DNA of 10,483 bases from Mollicutes bacterium (GCA_012513875.1 JAAZBI010000021.1:1-10483); one strand, 5' to 3'. Shown: positions 1 through 7,800, numbered from the stretch's first letter. A program made the numbers and translations. Notes: generated by a model not told the origin, from the sequence alone.

Positions 1-2
1 CT

Positions 3-1022
3 TTCAATTTGGAAAAAGTATATGATTTAATTTTGAAAGATCCCCAATCTATTATTGAAGTTGTAAAAAACTTTTTGTTTTTCCAAGAAAAATCAGAAAA
101 TGATCAACCTAAAGATAAAGATATAAGGTTGAAAATATATTTAAAAAAACAATATGATTTTTTGGATTATTTAAAAGATATTCTTTGGTATAAAGAAGAA
201 TCTTCTTTTGAAACTTTAGAAGAGTTTAGAGAAAGCTGTAATATAGATGAATCCAACAAAAAATATGTGTTTTATTATTTAATTTGTCTATATTATGAAA
301 GGTTAAACTTTTCTATTAAAAAAAGAAATAATCAAGAACAAGAAGAGTTAGCAATTATTTTGAATGAAACAGAAGAATTTGTTGCTTCATATTTTTTTAT
401 GGATGATAAAAAATTAGAAAGACTTATTGAGGGAGATATAAAACATATAGAAGAAGAACAAAAAAATCTTTTGTTGGACTGTAAAAATCAAGTTTTATTG
501 AACAATAATCCAGATATTTATCAAAAAAATCCTATTATTTTTATTGAAAATTTTAATTTTGTGAAAGCAGGTTTTTTTCTAGGAAAAGAATACAATCAAA
601 AAACATTAATTGATTTATATCATAATATATATTATAAAACATTGAAATATGAAAATAATTTTTTTCAAAACAGTCAAAAAGCTTATGCTATTTATTCCGA
701 TTATTTACATCAATTATTGTCTAGAAACAAAAAACTTCAAGGAATAGTTATTTCTGAAGCAATACAAGAATATTATTTTCAAAAAATATTATTAGATAAC
801 ATTTTTTTAGATACAGAAGAAGAAAAAATGTTGAAAATATTTAAAGAAAATATTGGCGTTGAAGAAACAATTCAAAAAGTCATAAATGATAAAGAATTGT
901 TTAAAGAATTGTTTACTGTTTATCCAGATTACTATTTATATGAAGAGGAAAGGACTATTGTTGAAAAAGCTGAAAAAAATACATATCAAAAATTAATAAA
1001 AAGAAAAAGAGAATCTAATTAG
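3..1022 (+). CDS. Unrecognised helical protein, 5' end probably outside the window
   Basis: I do not recognise this protein. The reading frame is already open at the first complete codon of the window. The only start candidate near the edge is a TTG at 9-11, which has no purine-rich ribosome site in the eight bases before it, and the next methionine comes about 130 residues later. The true start therefore most likely lies upstream and at least 337 residues are present. The visible part is very rich in Lys, Glu, Asn, Ile and aromatic residues, has no long hydrophobic stretch or signal peptide, and looks like a soluble alpha-helical protein. I see no catalytic motif, zinc site or nucleotide-binding loop. 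It ends in KRESN-TAG inside the palindromic terminator shared with the convergent RNase J gene. That the frame is coding is well supported by its length and by codon use matching the neighbours; the function is unknown. Confidence 0.8.
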   Translation, partial: FNLEKVYDLILKDPQSIIEVVKNFLFFQEKSENDQPKDKDIRLKIYLKKQYDFLDYLKDILWYKEESSFETLEEFRESCNIDESNKKYVFYYLICLYYERLNFSIKKRNNQEQEELAIILNETEEFVASYFFMDDKKLERLIEGDIKHIEEEQKNLLLDCKNQVLLNNNPDIYQKNPIIFIENFNFVKAGFFLGKEYNQKTLIDLYHNIYYKTLKYENNFFQNSQKAYAIYSDYLHQLLSRNKKLQGIVISEAIQEYYFQKILLDNIFLDTEEEKMLKIFKENIGVEETIQKVINDKELFKELFTVYPDYYLYEEERTIVEKAEKNTYQKLIKRKRESN

Positions 1023-1032
1023 ATTCTCTTTT
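1005..1032. terminator. Bidirectional palindromic terminator shared by two convergent genes
   Basis: Bases 1005-1018 (AAAAGAGAATCTAA) are the exact reverse complement of 1019-1032, a perfect 28-base palindrome. As RNA it would fold into a 12-bp stem with an AAUU loop. Read on the minus strand it is followed by a long T-rich tract (through about 995), a good intrinsic terminator for RNase J. On the plus strand the T run is only the arm itself (1029-1032), so termination of the upstream gene is probably weaker. Both stop codons (TAG at 1020-1022 on +, TAG at 1017-1015 on -) lie inside the hairpin. Confidence 0.8.
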
Positions 1033-2697
1033 GATTTCCATAAATACTGGAAGAATAATTGGTTTTCTGCCTGTTTCTTCTTTAATAAAAGGAAAAACTT
1101 CCTGTACAATTTGATGTTTTAATTCAGAATAATTTAAATTCTTATTTTTTAAGTTTTTAATAATAATTTGATTAGCTAAAAACTCTATTCTTTCTAATAA
1201 CTCTGTACTTTCATTTACTAAAACAAAACCACGAGTTGTGATATTAGTGTTTCCAACTAACTCTCTTTTATTAATATCTATATTAGCAATAATAACTAAT
1301 ATTCCATCATCAGACATAATAATACGGTCTTTAATAACAGCATTACCAATATCGCCAATTCTGTTTCCATCAACATAAATATCTGAAGCAGGAATGTTTC
1401 CTGATTTTTTAACACTATGTTTATTAATTGATAAAACATCACCATTATCTAAAACAAATGTATTTTCTACTGGTAAGCCACATTCTATTCCTAATTGAGC
1501 GTGAGCTTTTAACATGCGATATTCACCATGATAAGGCATCAAATATTGAGGATTTAATAACCTTAACATTAATTTTAACTCTTCACGATTACCATGTCCA
1601 GAAGTATGTATTTCACTAATAGAAGTATTAGTGAAAACTTTAACACCTTTTAAATACAACTTATTAATTGTATTAGTAATAGCATCTGCATTTCCTGGGA
1701 TCGCTGATGAAGAAAATACTACAACATCATTAGGTAACAATTTGATTTGACGATGAACTCCATTAGCAATTCTTGATAAAGCTGCTAGTGGTTCACCTTG
1801 AGAACCAGTACATAATAAAGTTATTTCATTTTCTTTAGATTTTAAAGCTTCTTCTGGTGAAACAAATATACCATCATCGATAATATATCCACCTTTTACA
1901 GCTATTTCAATTGATGTATCCATACTTCTTCCAAATAACGCAACTTTTCGATTGTTTTTACGACAAGTTTCAACAATATGTTTTAAACGATATATATTAG
2001 ATGCAAAAGTAGCAATAATAATTCTACCTTCACAGTTTTCAAACACTTCATTTAATGTTTCATCTACTTTTGATTCACTGATAGAAACACCATCAACCAT
2101 CGCATTAGTACTATCACTCATCAATAATTTAACACCCTTTTTGCCTAATTCAGCCATTTTATGAATGTTTGACATAGGTCCGATTGGAGTCCAATCGAAT
2201 TTAAAATCACCTGTCATTACTATTAAACCATTAGGTGTATTGATTGCTATTCCATGAGAATCAGGTATGGAATGAGTTGTTGCAAAAAATTCAATTTGAA
2301 AATATTTAAACTTAAGTTTTAAATCCTCTGTATAAGTATTTAAATTTTTATATTTAATATTTCTCTCATCTAATTTCTTTTTAATTAGTTCTGTCGCTTG
2401 TTTTGGAGCATAAATAACAGGAATATTCACTGTTTGTAATAAAAAAGGAATACTTCCAATATGATCTTCATGACCATGTGTAATTATTAATGCTTTAATT
2501 TTTTCACTATTTTGTTTTAAAAAAGTATAGTCAGGAATAACGTAATCTATTCCTAACAATTCGTCTTGTGGGAACATAACACCAGAGTCAATAATAATTA
2601 ACTCATCATTATGCATTACACAATACATATTCTTGCCAATTTCTCCTAAACCGCCTAAGGCAAAGACTTGTGTATTGTTATTTTCAAAAAATTTCAT
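1015..2697 (-). CDS. rnjA: Ribonuclease J (RnjA-type metallo-beta-lactamase/beta-CASP RNase)
   Basis: This is the 560-residue RNase J, an endo- and 5'-3' exoribonuclease used in mRNA decay and rRNA maturation in Gram-positive bacteria. The N-terminus carries the family hallmark ALGGLGEIGKN (13-23). The zinc-binding metallo-beta-lactamase motif HGHEDH is at 74-79, with further ligand candidates His142, Asp164 (TGDFKFD) and His390 (MPYHGEYRM). The beta-CASP part shows TFASNIYR (230-237), TGSQGEP (297-303), SSAIPGN (330-336) and TSGHGNREE (365-373). A C-terminal domain follows, ending in the family-typical ILPVFMEI. Length matches the family (about 555). The ATG at 2697-2695 is preceded by an AAGGAG ribosome site with normal spacing. 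The order and wording of motifs resemble B. subtilis RnjA more than RnjB as I recall them. Odd: five extra residues, KRESN, follow the usual end and are encoded by the terminator palindrome. Confidence 0.97.
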   Translation of the reverse strand: MKFFENNNTQVFALGGLGEIGKNMYCVMHNDELIIIDSGVMFPQDELLGIDYVIPDYTFLKQNSEKIKALIITHGHEDHIGSIPFLLQTVNIPVIYAPKQATELIKKKLDERNIKYKNLNTYTEDLKLKFKYFQIEFFATTHSIPDSHGIAINTPNGLIVMTGDFKFDWTPIGPMSNIHKMAELGKKGVKLLMSDSTNAMVDGVSISESKVDETLNEVFENCEGRIIIATFASNIYRLKHIVETCRKNNRKVALFGRSMDTSIEIAVKGGYIIDDGIFVSPEEALKSKENEITLLCTGSQGEPLAALSRIANGVHRQIKLLPNDVVVFSSSAIPGNADAITNTINKLYLKGVKVFTNTSISEIHTSGHGNREELKLMLRLLNPQYLMPYHGEYRMLKAHAQLGIECGLPVENTFVLDNGDVLSINKHSVKKSGNIPASDIYVDGNRIGDIGNAVIKDRIIMSDDGILVIIANIDINKRELVGNTNITTRGFVLVNESTELLERIEFLANQIIIKNLKNKNLNYSELKHQIVQEVFPFIKEETGRKPIILPVFMEIKRESN

Positions 2698-2744
2698 TTT
2701 ATCTCCTTTCTATTTAGTTAACGATAAAAAGATTAACTCAATTA

Positions 2745-2773
2745 ATTATATATTAAAAACTTCTTTTTGTCTA
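2745..2773 (-). promoter_or_regulatory. Sigma-A-type promoter for RNase J
   Basis: On the minus strand a TAGACA -35 box (2773-2768, five of six consensus bases) and a perfect TATAAT -10 box (2750-2745) are separated by exactly 17 bases. Transcription would begin near 2738, giving a leader of about 40 bases before the ATG at 2697, with AGGAG at 2707-2703. I see no riboswitch-sized leader. Confidence 0.75.
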
Positions 2774-2798
2774 TATTTAAATATTATCTGCAAAATAC

Positions 2799-2827
2799 TT
2801 TATAAAAAGTTCAAACTATATTATAAT
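2799..2827 (+). promoter_or_regulatory. Likely promoter of the VTT-rmuC-trpS-ABC-patatin operon
   Basis: A perfect TATAAT lies at 2822-2827. A weak -35 candidate TTTATA (2799-2804, four of six consensus bases) is 17 bases upstream. Transcription would start near 2834, only a few bases before the GGAG ribosome site at 2840-2843. It is divergent from the RNase J promoter, with about 50 bases between the two -10 boxes to their outer sides. The -10 is convincing and the -35 is not. Confidence 0.5.
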
Positions 2828-2851
2828 ATTATTGTATTTGGAGAATAAATT

Positions 2852-3436
2852 ATGGTAGAAAGAATAACCAAAATTATTAATATCCTTGTTGAATTGTTAC
2901 AAAGTGCTGGCCCCTTAGCTGGTTTCTTTTTAATCATATTGGAATCTATCATTCCAATATTGCCATTAAGTGTTTTTATTGCCTTCAATAATTTAGCTTT
3001 TGGTTCTTTTTTAGGTTTTATCATTTCTTTAATAGGAACAATTTGTGGTTGTTTAATCTCTTTTTATGCTTTTCGTTTAGGATTTAGCAAAATATTATAT
3101 AGGAATATGAAAATTGATGGTAAAATCCATAATTTAATGAAAAGAATAAAATCAATGTCATTTTCTTTACTAGTTATTTTGATAGCGTTACCATTTACTC
3201 CGGCTTTTTTAATAAATATTGTCTGTGGTTTATCAAAAATGGAACCTAAAAAGTTTTTACTTAGTATTTTAATTGGAAAGATTTCAATTGTTTATTTCTG
3301 GGGATATGTAGGTACTGGATTAATCGAAAGCTTGCAAAACCCTAAAATATTCTTAGAAATAATAATTATTCTTCTTGTAGCGTATGCTTTTTCAAGAGTT
3401 ATTCAAAAAATATTGAAAGTTAATGAGGTGAAATAA
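2852..3436 (+). CDS. VTT-domain (TVP38/TMEM64, DedA-like) membrane protein
   Basis: This is a 194-residue integral membrane protein of the VTT (DedA/TVP38/TMEM64) superfamily, whose members are implicated in moving or scrambling lipids between membrane leaflets. Hydrophobic segments lie at about 20-45, 50-74, 104-125, 136-158 and 166-186. Family landmarks are the ESIIPILP re-entrant motif (31-38), the small-residue helix GTICGCLISFYAFRLG (62-77, Arg75), and LPFTPAFLINIVCGLSKM (113-130) followed by a last gated helix pair; this pattern favours TVP38 over classic DedA. The ATG at 2852 follows GGAG at 2840-2843 with 8 bases of spacing. It is the first gene of the operon, and its TAA overlaps the rmuC ATG by one base (TAATG). 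A 10-bp inverted repeat lies in its coding sequence at 2936-2960. The superfamily call is firm; substrate and physiological role cannot be read from the sequence. Confidence 0.85.
   Translation: MVERITKIINILVELLQSAGPLAGFFLIILESIIPILPLSVFIAFNNLAFGSFLGFIISLIGTICGCLISFYAFRLGFSKILYRNMKIDGKIHNLMKRIKSMSFSLLVILIALPFTPAFLINIVCGLSKMEPKKFLLSILIGKISIVYFWGYVGTGLIESLQNPKIFLEIIIILLVAYAFSRVIQKILKVNEVK
2936..2960 (+). repeat. Perfect 10-bp inverted repeat inside the VTT gene
   Basis: ATATTGGAAT (2936-2945) and ATTCCAATAT (2951-2960) are exact reverse complements separated by the five bases CTATC. The mRNA could form a hairpin about 85 bases into the coding region. It is not followed by a T run, so it is not an intrinsic terminator. 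It coincides with the codons for the conserved ESIIPI motif and may be chance in such AT-rich sequence. Confidence 0.5.
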
Positions 3437-4515
3437 TGGAATATATAATTTTAGGATTATTAATTATCATTTTAATTATTAGTGTTATTTCAGTAATGAA
3501 AAATATTAATGAAAGTAATATTACAGAACGATTAGGCAAATTAGAAAATAGTGTTGTTAAAGAAATTGGAGATTTTAAAAGTGATTTTGGAAGAAATTTA
3601 AACGAAGATTTTTCTAAATTAAATGAGAAGATCGAAAATAAATTAATGATGATCAATGAGAAAGTTAGTGAAAAGATTGAAGAAAATTTTGAAAAGACAA
3701 ATAAAACTTTTTCTTCAGTTTTAGAGAGATTATCTCGCATTGATGAAGCTCAAAAAAAGATTGATTTATTATCTAATGACATAGTGTCATTACAAGGTGT
3801 CTTAACAGATAAAAAGAGTCGAGGTATCTTTGGAGAAGTAAATTTAAAACATATTTTAGCAAATGTATTCGGAGAAAAGAACGATACTATTTATCGTATG
3901 CAATATACTTTTGAAAATGGTACGATTGCCGATTCAGTTTTATTCGCTCCTAATCCTTTAGGTTTAATTGCAATTGACTCTAAATTTCCTTTAGAGCACT
4001 ATCAATTGATGGTAGATAAAAATTTATCAAATTTTGAAAGAGAAAAACATGAAAAAGATTTTAAATCCGATGTTAAAAAACATATTGATGCTATTTCTAG
4101 CAAATACATTATTCCTGGAGTAACTAGTGATCAAGCTATTATGTTTTTGCCAGCAGAAGCTATTTTTGCTGAAATAAATGCTTATCATCAAGATGTTATT
4201 GATTACGCTAATAAAAAAAGAATTTGGATTACATCACCTACAACTTTAATGAGTACTTTGACTGTAATTCAAATGATTATTAAAAATATGGAAAGAGATA
4301 AATATGCTTCAGTTATTCAACAAGAATTAGTTAAATTAAGTGAAGATTTTAATCGTTATAGTGATCGTTGGGATAAATTGTCAAAAACAATTCAAACCGT
4401 TTCTAAAGATGTTGAAAATGTTCATATTTCTAGTCAAAAGATTAGCAAGAGGTTTGATATGATAAATAAAGTTGATGTTAAAACAATTAGTGAAGAAAGT
4501 GGTGAAATTGAATGA
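3436..4515 (+). CDS. rmuC: RmuC family DNA recombination/maintenance protein
   Basis: This 359-residue protein belongs to the RmuC family (in E. coli, limits recombination between inverted repeats; contains a predicted PD-(D/E)XK nuclease-like core). Residues 2-21 form an N-terminal membrane anchor. Residues about 25-125 are a Lys/Glu-rich coiled coil. The conserved domain starts at KKSRGIFGEVNL (126-137, equivalent to the RG-x-WGE motif) and includes ADSVLF (165-170), AIDSKFPLEHY (179-189, with Asp181 and Lys183 as likely active-site residues), a helical part with PGVTSDQAIMFLPAEAIFAEI (227-247) and WITSPTTLM (264-272). A C-terminal coiled coil follows. The ATG overlaps the previous stop by one base and GAGGTG at 3425-3430 is its ribosome site, so translational coupling is likely. 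Its TGA stop (4513-4515) is the only TGA stop in the window. The biochemical activity of RmuC is not firmly established in any species as far as I know. Confidence 0.95.
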   Translation: MEYIILGLLIIILIISVISVMKNINESNITERLGKLENSVVKEIGDFKSDFGRNLNEDFSKLNEKIENKLMMINEKVSEKIEENFEKTNKTFSSVLERLSRIDEAQKKIDLLSNDIVSLQGVLTDKKSRGIFGEVNLKHILANVFGEKNDTIYRMQYTFENGTIADSVLFAPNPLGLIAIDSKFPLEHYQLMVDKNLSNFEREKHEKDFKSDVKKHIDAISSKYIIPGVTSDQAIMFLPAEAIFAEINAYHQDVIDYANKKRIWITSPTTLMSTLTVIQMIIKNMERDKYASVIQQELVKLSEDFNRYSDRWDKLSKTIQTVSKDVENVHISSQKISKRFDMINKVDVKTISEESGEIE

Positions 4516-5501
4516 AAAAATTAGTTTCAGGTATTAAACCAACTGGAGAATTAACTTTAGGTAGTTATATTGGTGCAGTTAAACAGTATATCGAATTACA
4601 AAAAGAATATGATTCATATTTTTTTGTAGCAGATTTACATGCAATTACTAAGTATCAAGATCCTAAAGAGTTAAGAGAAAAAACCAAAAAAATAGTTGCC
4701 CTTTATTTAGCATGTGGTTTAGATCCAAAACAAGCAACAATTTATTTGCAATCTGAAAACCCTTATCATTCTCATTTGTCTTGGATTTTAAGTTGTAATA
4801 CTTATTTGGGAGAATTAAATCGTATGACTCAATATAAAGATCAAAAGATTAAAGATTCTAATTTATCAGTAGGGTTTTATACGTATCCAGTTTTAATGGC
4901 AGCAGATATTGTCATTTATGATGCTGAATATGTTCCAGTAGGTGAAGATCAAGTTCAACATGTTGAATTAGCAAGAGATATTGTTCAAAGATTTAATAAA
5001 AGATATGGTAATAAATTAATTATGCCAGAATCAATAGTTCCTAAAATTGGAGCAAGAATAAAAGATTTGCAAGAACCAACTAAAAAGATGAGCAAATCAG
5101 ATGGCGAATGTAAGGGCTCTATTTTATTGTTAGATGATGAAAAGATTGTTAGAAAAAAAGTTATGAGTGCTATTACAGATAGTGATAATTTAGTAAAATA
5201 TGACGTTAAGAATAAACCAGGAATTTCTAATTTGATTACTATTTATTCTTCATTAAGTAATTTATCGATAAAAGAAGTGGAAACGGAATTTATTGATAAA
5301 AATTATGGGGAATTTAAAACTGCTGTTGCAGATAAAATTGTTGAGGTTTTAAAACCTATTCAGGATAAGTATTATGAATATATTAATAGTGATATGATTG
5401 ATGAAGTTTTAGATCAAGGTATAAAAAAAGTAACAGTTATTGCTCAGAAAAAATGTGAATTAATTGCAAAAGCAGTTGGATTGGGGAGACAAAAATGTTA
5501 G
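4512..5501 (+). CDS. trpS: Tryptophanyl-tRNA synthetase
   Basis: This cytoplasmic class Ic aminoacyl-tRNA synthetase charges tRNA-Trp with tryptophan using ATP. It has 329 residues, the usual bacterial length. The HIGH-equivalent signature is SGIKPTGELTLGSYIGA (6-22), with TLGSY where many Bacilli have TLGNY. Substrate-pocket motifs follow: GELNRMTQYKD (100-110), YPVLMAADI (125-133, Asp132) and VGEDQVQHVELAR (143-155). The KMSKS loop is exact at 192-196 (KKMSKSD). The C-terminus ends in the typical GLGRQK pattern. The ATG overlaps the rmuC TGA as ATGA (4 bases), and its own TAG overlaps the next gene by 7 bases. The ribosome site is weak (GTGG at 4499-4502), suggesting coupling to rmuC translation. 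There is no room for a T-box leader, which the B. subtilis trpS gene has. Nothing is missing; the enzyme should be active. Confidence 0.98.
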   Translation: MKKLVSGIKPTGELTLGSYIGAVKQYIELQKEYDSYFFVADLHAITKYQDPKELREKTKKIVALYLACGLDPKQATIYLQSENPYHSHLSWILSCNTYLGELNRMTQYKDQKIKDSNLSVGFYTYPVLMAADIVIYDAEYVPVGEDQVQHVELARDIVQRFNKRYGNKLIMPESIVPKIGARIKDLQEPTKKMSKSDGECKGSILLLDDEKIVRKKVMSAITDSDNLVKYDVKNKPGISNLITIYSSLSNLSIKEVETEFIDKNYGEFKTAVADKIVEVLKPIQDKYYEYINSDMIDEVLDQGIKKVTVIAQKKCELIAKAVGLGRQKC

Positions 5502-6205
5502 AAATTAAAGATTTTAGTAAAACTTATGGAAAAGGTGGCAAAAAAGCTGTTGATAAGTTGAATTTAAAGGTAAAAAAAGGTGAAATATATGGGTTTATAG
5601 GTCATAACGGAGCTGGTAAAACAACGACTATTAAGGCAATGGTAGGAATTATTGATTTTGAAGAAGGAGAAATAAAAATTGATAAACATTCTATTAAAAC
5701 AGATCCAATATTATGTAAACAAAAGATAGCTTATATTCCAGATAATCCAGATATTTATGAAAATGTTCGTGGCATTGATTATTTAAATTTTATTGCAGAT
5801 ATTTTTAATGTTTCACTTCAAGATAGAGAAATAGCTATAAATAAATATGCTAGTGAATTTGAAATATTTGATAATTTAGGTGATTTAGTATCTACATACT
5901 CTCATGGTATGAAACAAAAGCTAGTTATTATTTCAGCTTTACTTCATGATCCTTTATTAGTGATTATGGATGAACCATTTGTAGGATTAGATCCAACATC
6001 AGCTTTTAAATTAAAAAAAATTATGAAGGATATGTGTAAAAAAGGCGTTTCATTTTTATTCTCTTCTCATGTATTAGAAGTAGTAGAAAAATTATGTGAT
6101 AAAGTTGCTATTATTAAGAAAGGTAAATTAATTGCTTCAGGAACAGTTAAAGAAATTAAAGGAGATAAGAGTTTAGAAGATTTATTTGTGGAGTTGAATG
6201 ATTAA
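5495..6205 (+). CDS. ABC exporter ATP-binding subunit (EcsA/YthP-like)
   Basis: This 236-residue ATPase powers an ABC-2-type exporter whose membrane half is encoded immediately downstream. Visible motifs: Walker A GHNGAGKTT (36-44), a Q-loop region IPDNPDIYEN (81-90) with Asp in place of the usual Gln, an ABC signature in the variant form YSHGMKQ (135-141), Walker B LLVIMDEP (154-161) with catalytic Glu160, the D-loop GLDP (164-167) and the switch His192 (SSHVLE). The SHGMKQ signature and the PDxPxxYE Q-loop pattern are typical of the EcsA/YthP group that pairs with large multi-helix permeases. The ATG at 5495 follows GGGGAG (5483-5488) and overlaps the trpS stop by 7 bases; its TAA overlaps the permease ATG (TAATG). 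The substrate is not evident. Confidence 0.93.
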   Translation: MLEIKDFSKTYGKGGKKAVDKLNLKVKKGEIYGFIGHNGAGKTTTIKAMVGIIDFEEGEIKIDKHSIKTDPILCKQKIAYIPDNPDIYENVRGIDYLNFIADIFNVSLQDREIAINKYASEFEIFDNLGDLVSTYSHGMKQKLVIISALLHDPLLVIMDEPFVGLDPTSAFKLKKIMKDMCKKGVSFLFSSHVLEVVEKLCDKVAIIKKGKLIASGTVKEIKGDKSLEDLFVELND

Positions 6206-7797
6206 TGAATAAATTATTTGAATTATTAAAATTTAAGATTAAATCAACGATTAATCTTGAAAAAATTAAAAAGATGAAAAAGATTAATCTTCTTTTCTTT
6301 GGTTTTATCTTTTTATATTTTGGTTTCTCTTTGATTTTTTCTATTACGATGATTACAGATGGAGCGATTAACGCTACAAAAGAATATGGATTAACTTTTT
6401 ATTTAATTCCTTTATTTTTTGTTATGATCAGTTTTTTTCTCTTTCAATTATCTATTTTTAATACTAAATCAATTATGTATTCAGCTCGAGATAATGATTT
6501 GTTATTATCATTACCAATTCCTTCAAAATCTATTTTAATGAGTAGAGTTTTAATAACTTTATTATGGAATTTTTTAATCTCATTATTTATTATGTTGCCA
6601 ATGTTAATTACATATGCAGTAAGAGTAGGGGTTAGTTTTGATTTTGTTATTATGTCTCTGGTAACTTTAATTATTTTACCTATAATACCAACTATTTTAG
6701 CGAGTATTTTTGGTTATTTAATTGCATTTTTAACCACTAAATCAAATGCCAGTAAATGGATTGAATATGTTTTGTCATTAGGAATGATATTATTCTTTGT
6801 TTTAATCTTTTCTAATATTGAATCAATTTTAATGTATGTAGTCAATAATTTTGATAAGATAGAAAACTTTATTAAATATGGATTTTATAGTATTTATTTA
6901 GTGATCGAGATGTTTTCTAAATCTAGTTATTTATCATTAATATTATGTTTAATAATTAATTTCGGATTATTTTTTATCTTTTTACATGCACTAAATTTAA
7001 ATTATAAAAAATTACTTTCTCTTCTTAACGAAAAGAAAACAAAAACTAAATTTCAATTAAAAAAATTAAAACATACTCAAGCTAAACAAATATTATTTTT
7101 TAAAGAAGCTAAGAGATATTTCTCTTCTCCAATATATGTTTTTAATACTTTGTTTGGAGTAATTATAATGTTAATAGGTTCTTTAGCGGTTTTCTTTACA
7201 GATAAAAAAGACATTATAAATTTAATTAAAGAAGGAGGTTTAAATTTAAATTTATTTTCTGTCGTTATTTTAATGGTTACCTTCATAGCTTTTTTATCAA
7301 ATACTTCTTGTGCAAGTATTTCAATCGAAGGGAAAAATTTGTGGATTTTAAAATCATTACCAATTAAATTAAAAAGTATTATTGTTACTAAGGTCATGTT
7401 TAATTTCATTGTTATGATTATTCCTATCATTATTTCTATTTTTGCATTTTCATTTGTTTTTGGTTTTTCAATGATAGAAATGTTATTTTTAATATTAGTA
7501 GCAATTATTTCTTTAGGATGCTCTTCAATGTTTGGAATTATTATTAATTTGAAATTTCCTAAACTAGATGCAATTGATGACACAGTAGTAGTAAAAAGAA
7601 GTCTAAGTGTTATTATTGCAACCGTGTTACCTTTAATTTTGATTATGACTTTAGGAACAATTTATCCCTTTATTGAAAAATATATTAGTCTTAATAATTA
7701 TTTAATTATTTTATTTAGTATTGTTTTCGTTTTAAATATTGTTCAAATTATAATAATAAATACTTGGGCACCAAAACGTTTACAAGAAATTAACTAG
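6205..7797 (+). CDS. Putative ABC exporter permease with duplicated architecture
   Basis: This 530-residue membrane protein is the permease partner of the preceding ATPase. About twelve hydrophobic segments are visible, roughly at 28-50, 63-82, 116-138, 146-176, 187-210, 243-262, 311-331, 349-367, 395-420, 423-447, 466-486 and 498-518, separated by a cytoplasmic Lys-rich loop at about 265-305. Two halves share a motif. Residues 96-114 have D-DLLLSLPIPSKSILMSR and residues 375-396 have EGKNLWILKSLPIKLKSIIVTK, i.e. an acidic residue, then a leucine-rich LxxLPI, then a basic stretch before a helix. This suggests an internal duplication equivalent to two fused ABC-2-type half-permeases, as in the YthQ/ABC_export-like exporters. 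The ATG at 6205 overlaps the previous stop by one base; GGAG at 6190-6193 is a somewhat distant ribosome site. The exported substrate is unknown; the neighbouring lipase and VTT gene hint at a lipid or envelope role but do not prove it. Confidence 0.88.
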   Translation: MNKLFELLKFKIKSTINLEKIKKMKKINLLFFGFIFLYFGFSLIFSITMITDGAINATKEYGLTFYLIPLFFVMISFFLFQLSIFNTKSIMYSARDNDLLLSLPIPSKSILMSRVLITLLWNFLISLFIMLPMLITYAVRVGVSFDFVIMSLVTLIILPIIPTILASIFGYLIAFLTTKSNASKWIEYVLSLGMILFFVLIFSNIESILMYVVNNFDKIENFIKYGFYSIYLVIEMFSKSSYLSLILCLIINFGLFFIFLHALNLNYKKLLSLLNEKKTKTKFQLKKLKHTQAKQILFFKEAKRYFSSPIYVFNTLFGVIIMLIGSLAVFFTDKKDIINLIKEGGLNLNLFSVVILMVTFIAFLSNTSCASISIEGKNLWILKSLPIKLKSIIVTKVMFNFIVMIIPIIISIFAFSFVFGFSMIEMLFLILVAIISLGCSSMFGIIINLKFPKLDAIDDTVVVKRSLSVIIATVLPLILIMTLGTIYPFIEKYISLNNYLIILFSIVFVLNIVQIIIINTWAPKRLQEIN

Positions 7798-7800
7798 GAG
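7796..7800 (+). promoter_or_regulatory. Ribosome binding site that decides the patatin start
   Basis: AGGAG at 7796-7800 overlaps the permease TAG stop and directly abuts the ATG at 7801, leaving no spacer. It sits 9 bases before the in-frame GTG at 7810, which is a normal distance. The GTG is therefore the better start for the patatin gene. Confidence 0.6.

Noticed and set aside
1428..2848. Several plus-strand open frames of 63-71 codons opposite RNase J
   Set aside because: They lie antisense to a complete, strongly conserved gene, have no ribosome sites and show no family resemblance; they are shadows.
2698..2851. Possible small RNA or riboswitch in the divergent region
   Set aside because: The 154 bases are used by two promoters and two ribosome sites; the leaders are about 40 and 20 bases, with no convincing folded element.
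3420..3740. A 106-codon minus-strand open frame opposite the rmuC 5' end
   Set aside because: Antisense to the membrane anchor and coiled coil of RmuC; hydrophobic Ser/Phe/Leu composition is a reverse-complement artefact.
6235..6291. Repeated AAGATTAA/TTAATCTT pieces at the start of the permease gene
   Set aside because: An 8-bp stem and a 12-base palindrome arise from repeated Lys-Ile-Asn codons in the basic N-terminus; too short and too AT-rich to claim regulation.
7077..7583. A 168-codon minus-strand open frame opposite the permease
   Set aside because: Its composition (Ile/Lys/Asn) is what the reverse strand of a hydrophobic AT-rich gene gives; no ribosome site or motif, and the plus-strand gene is clearly real.
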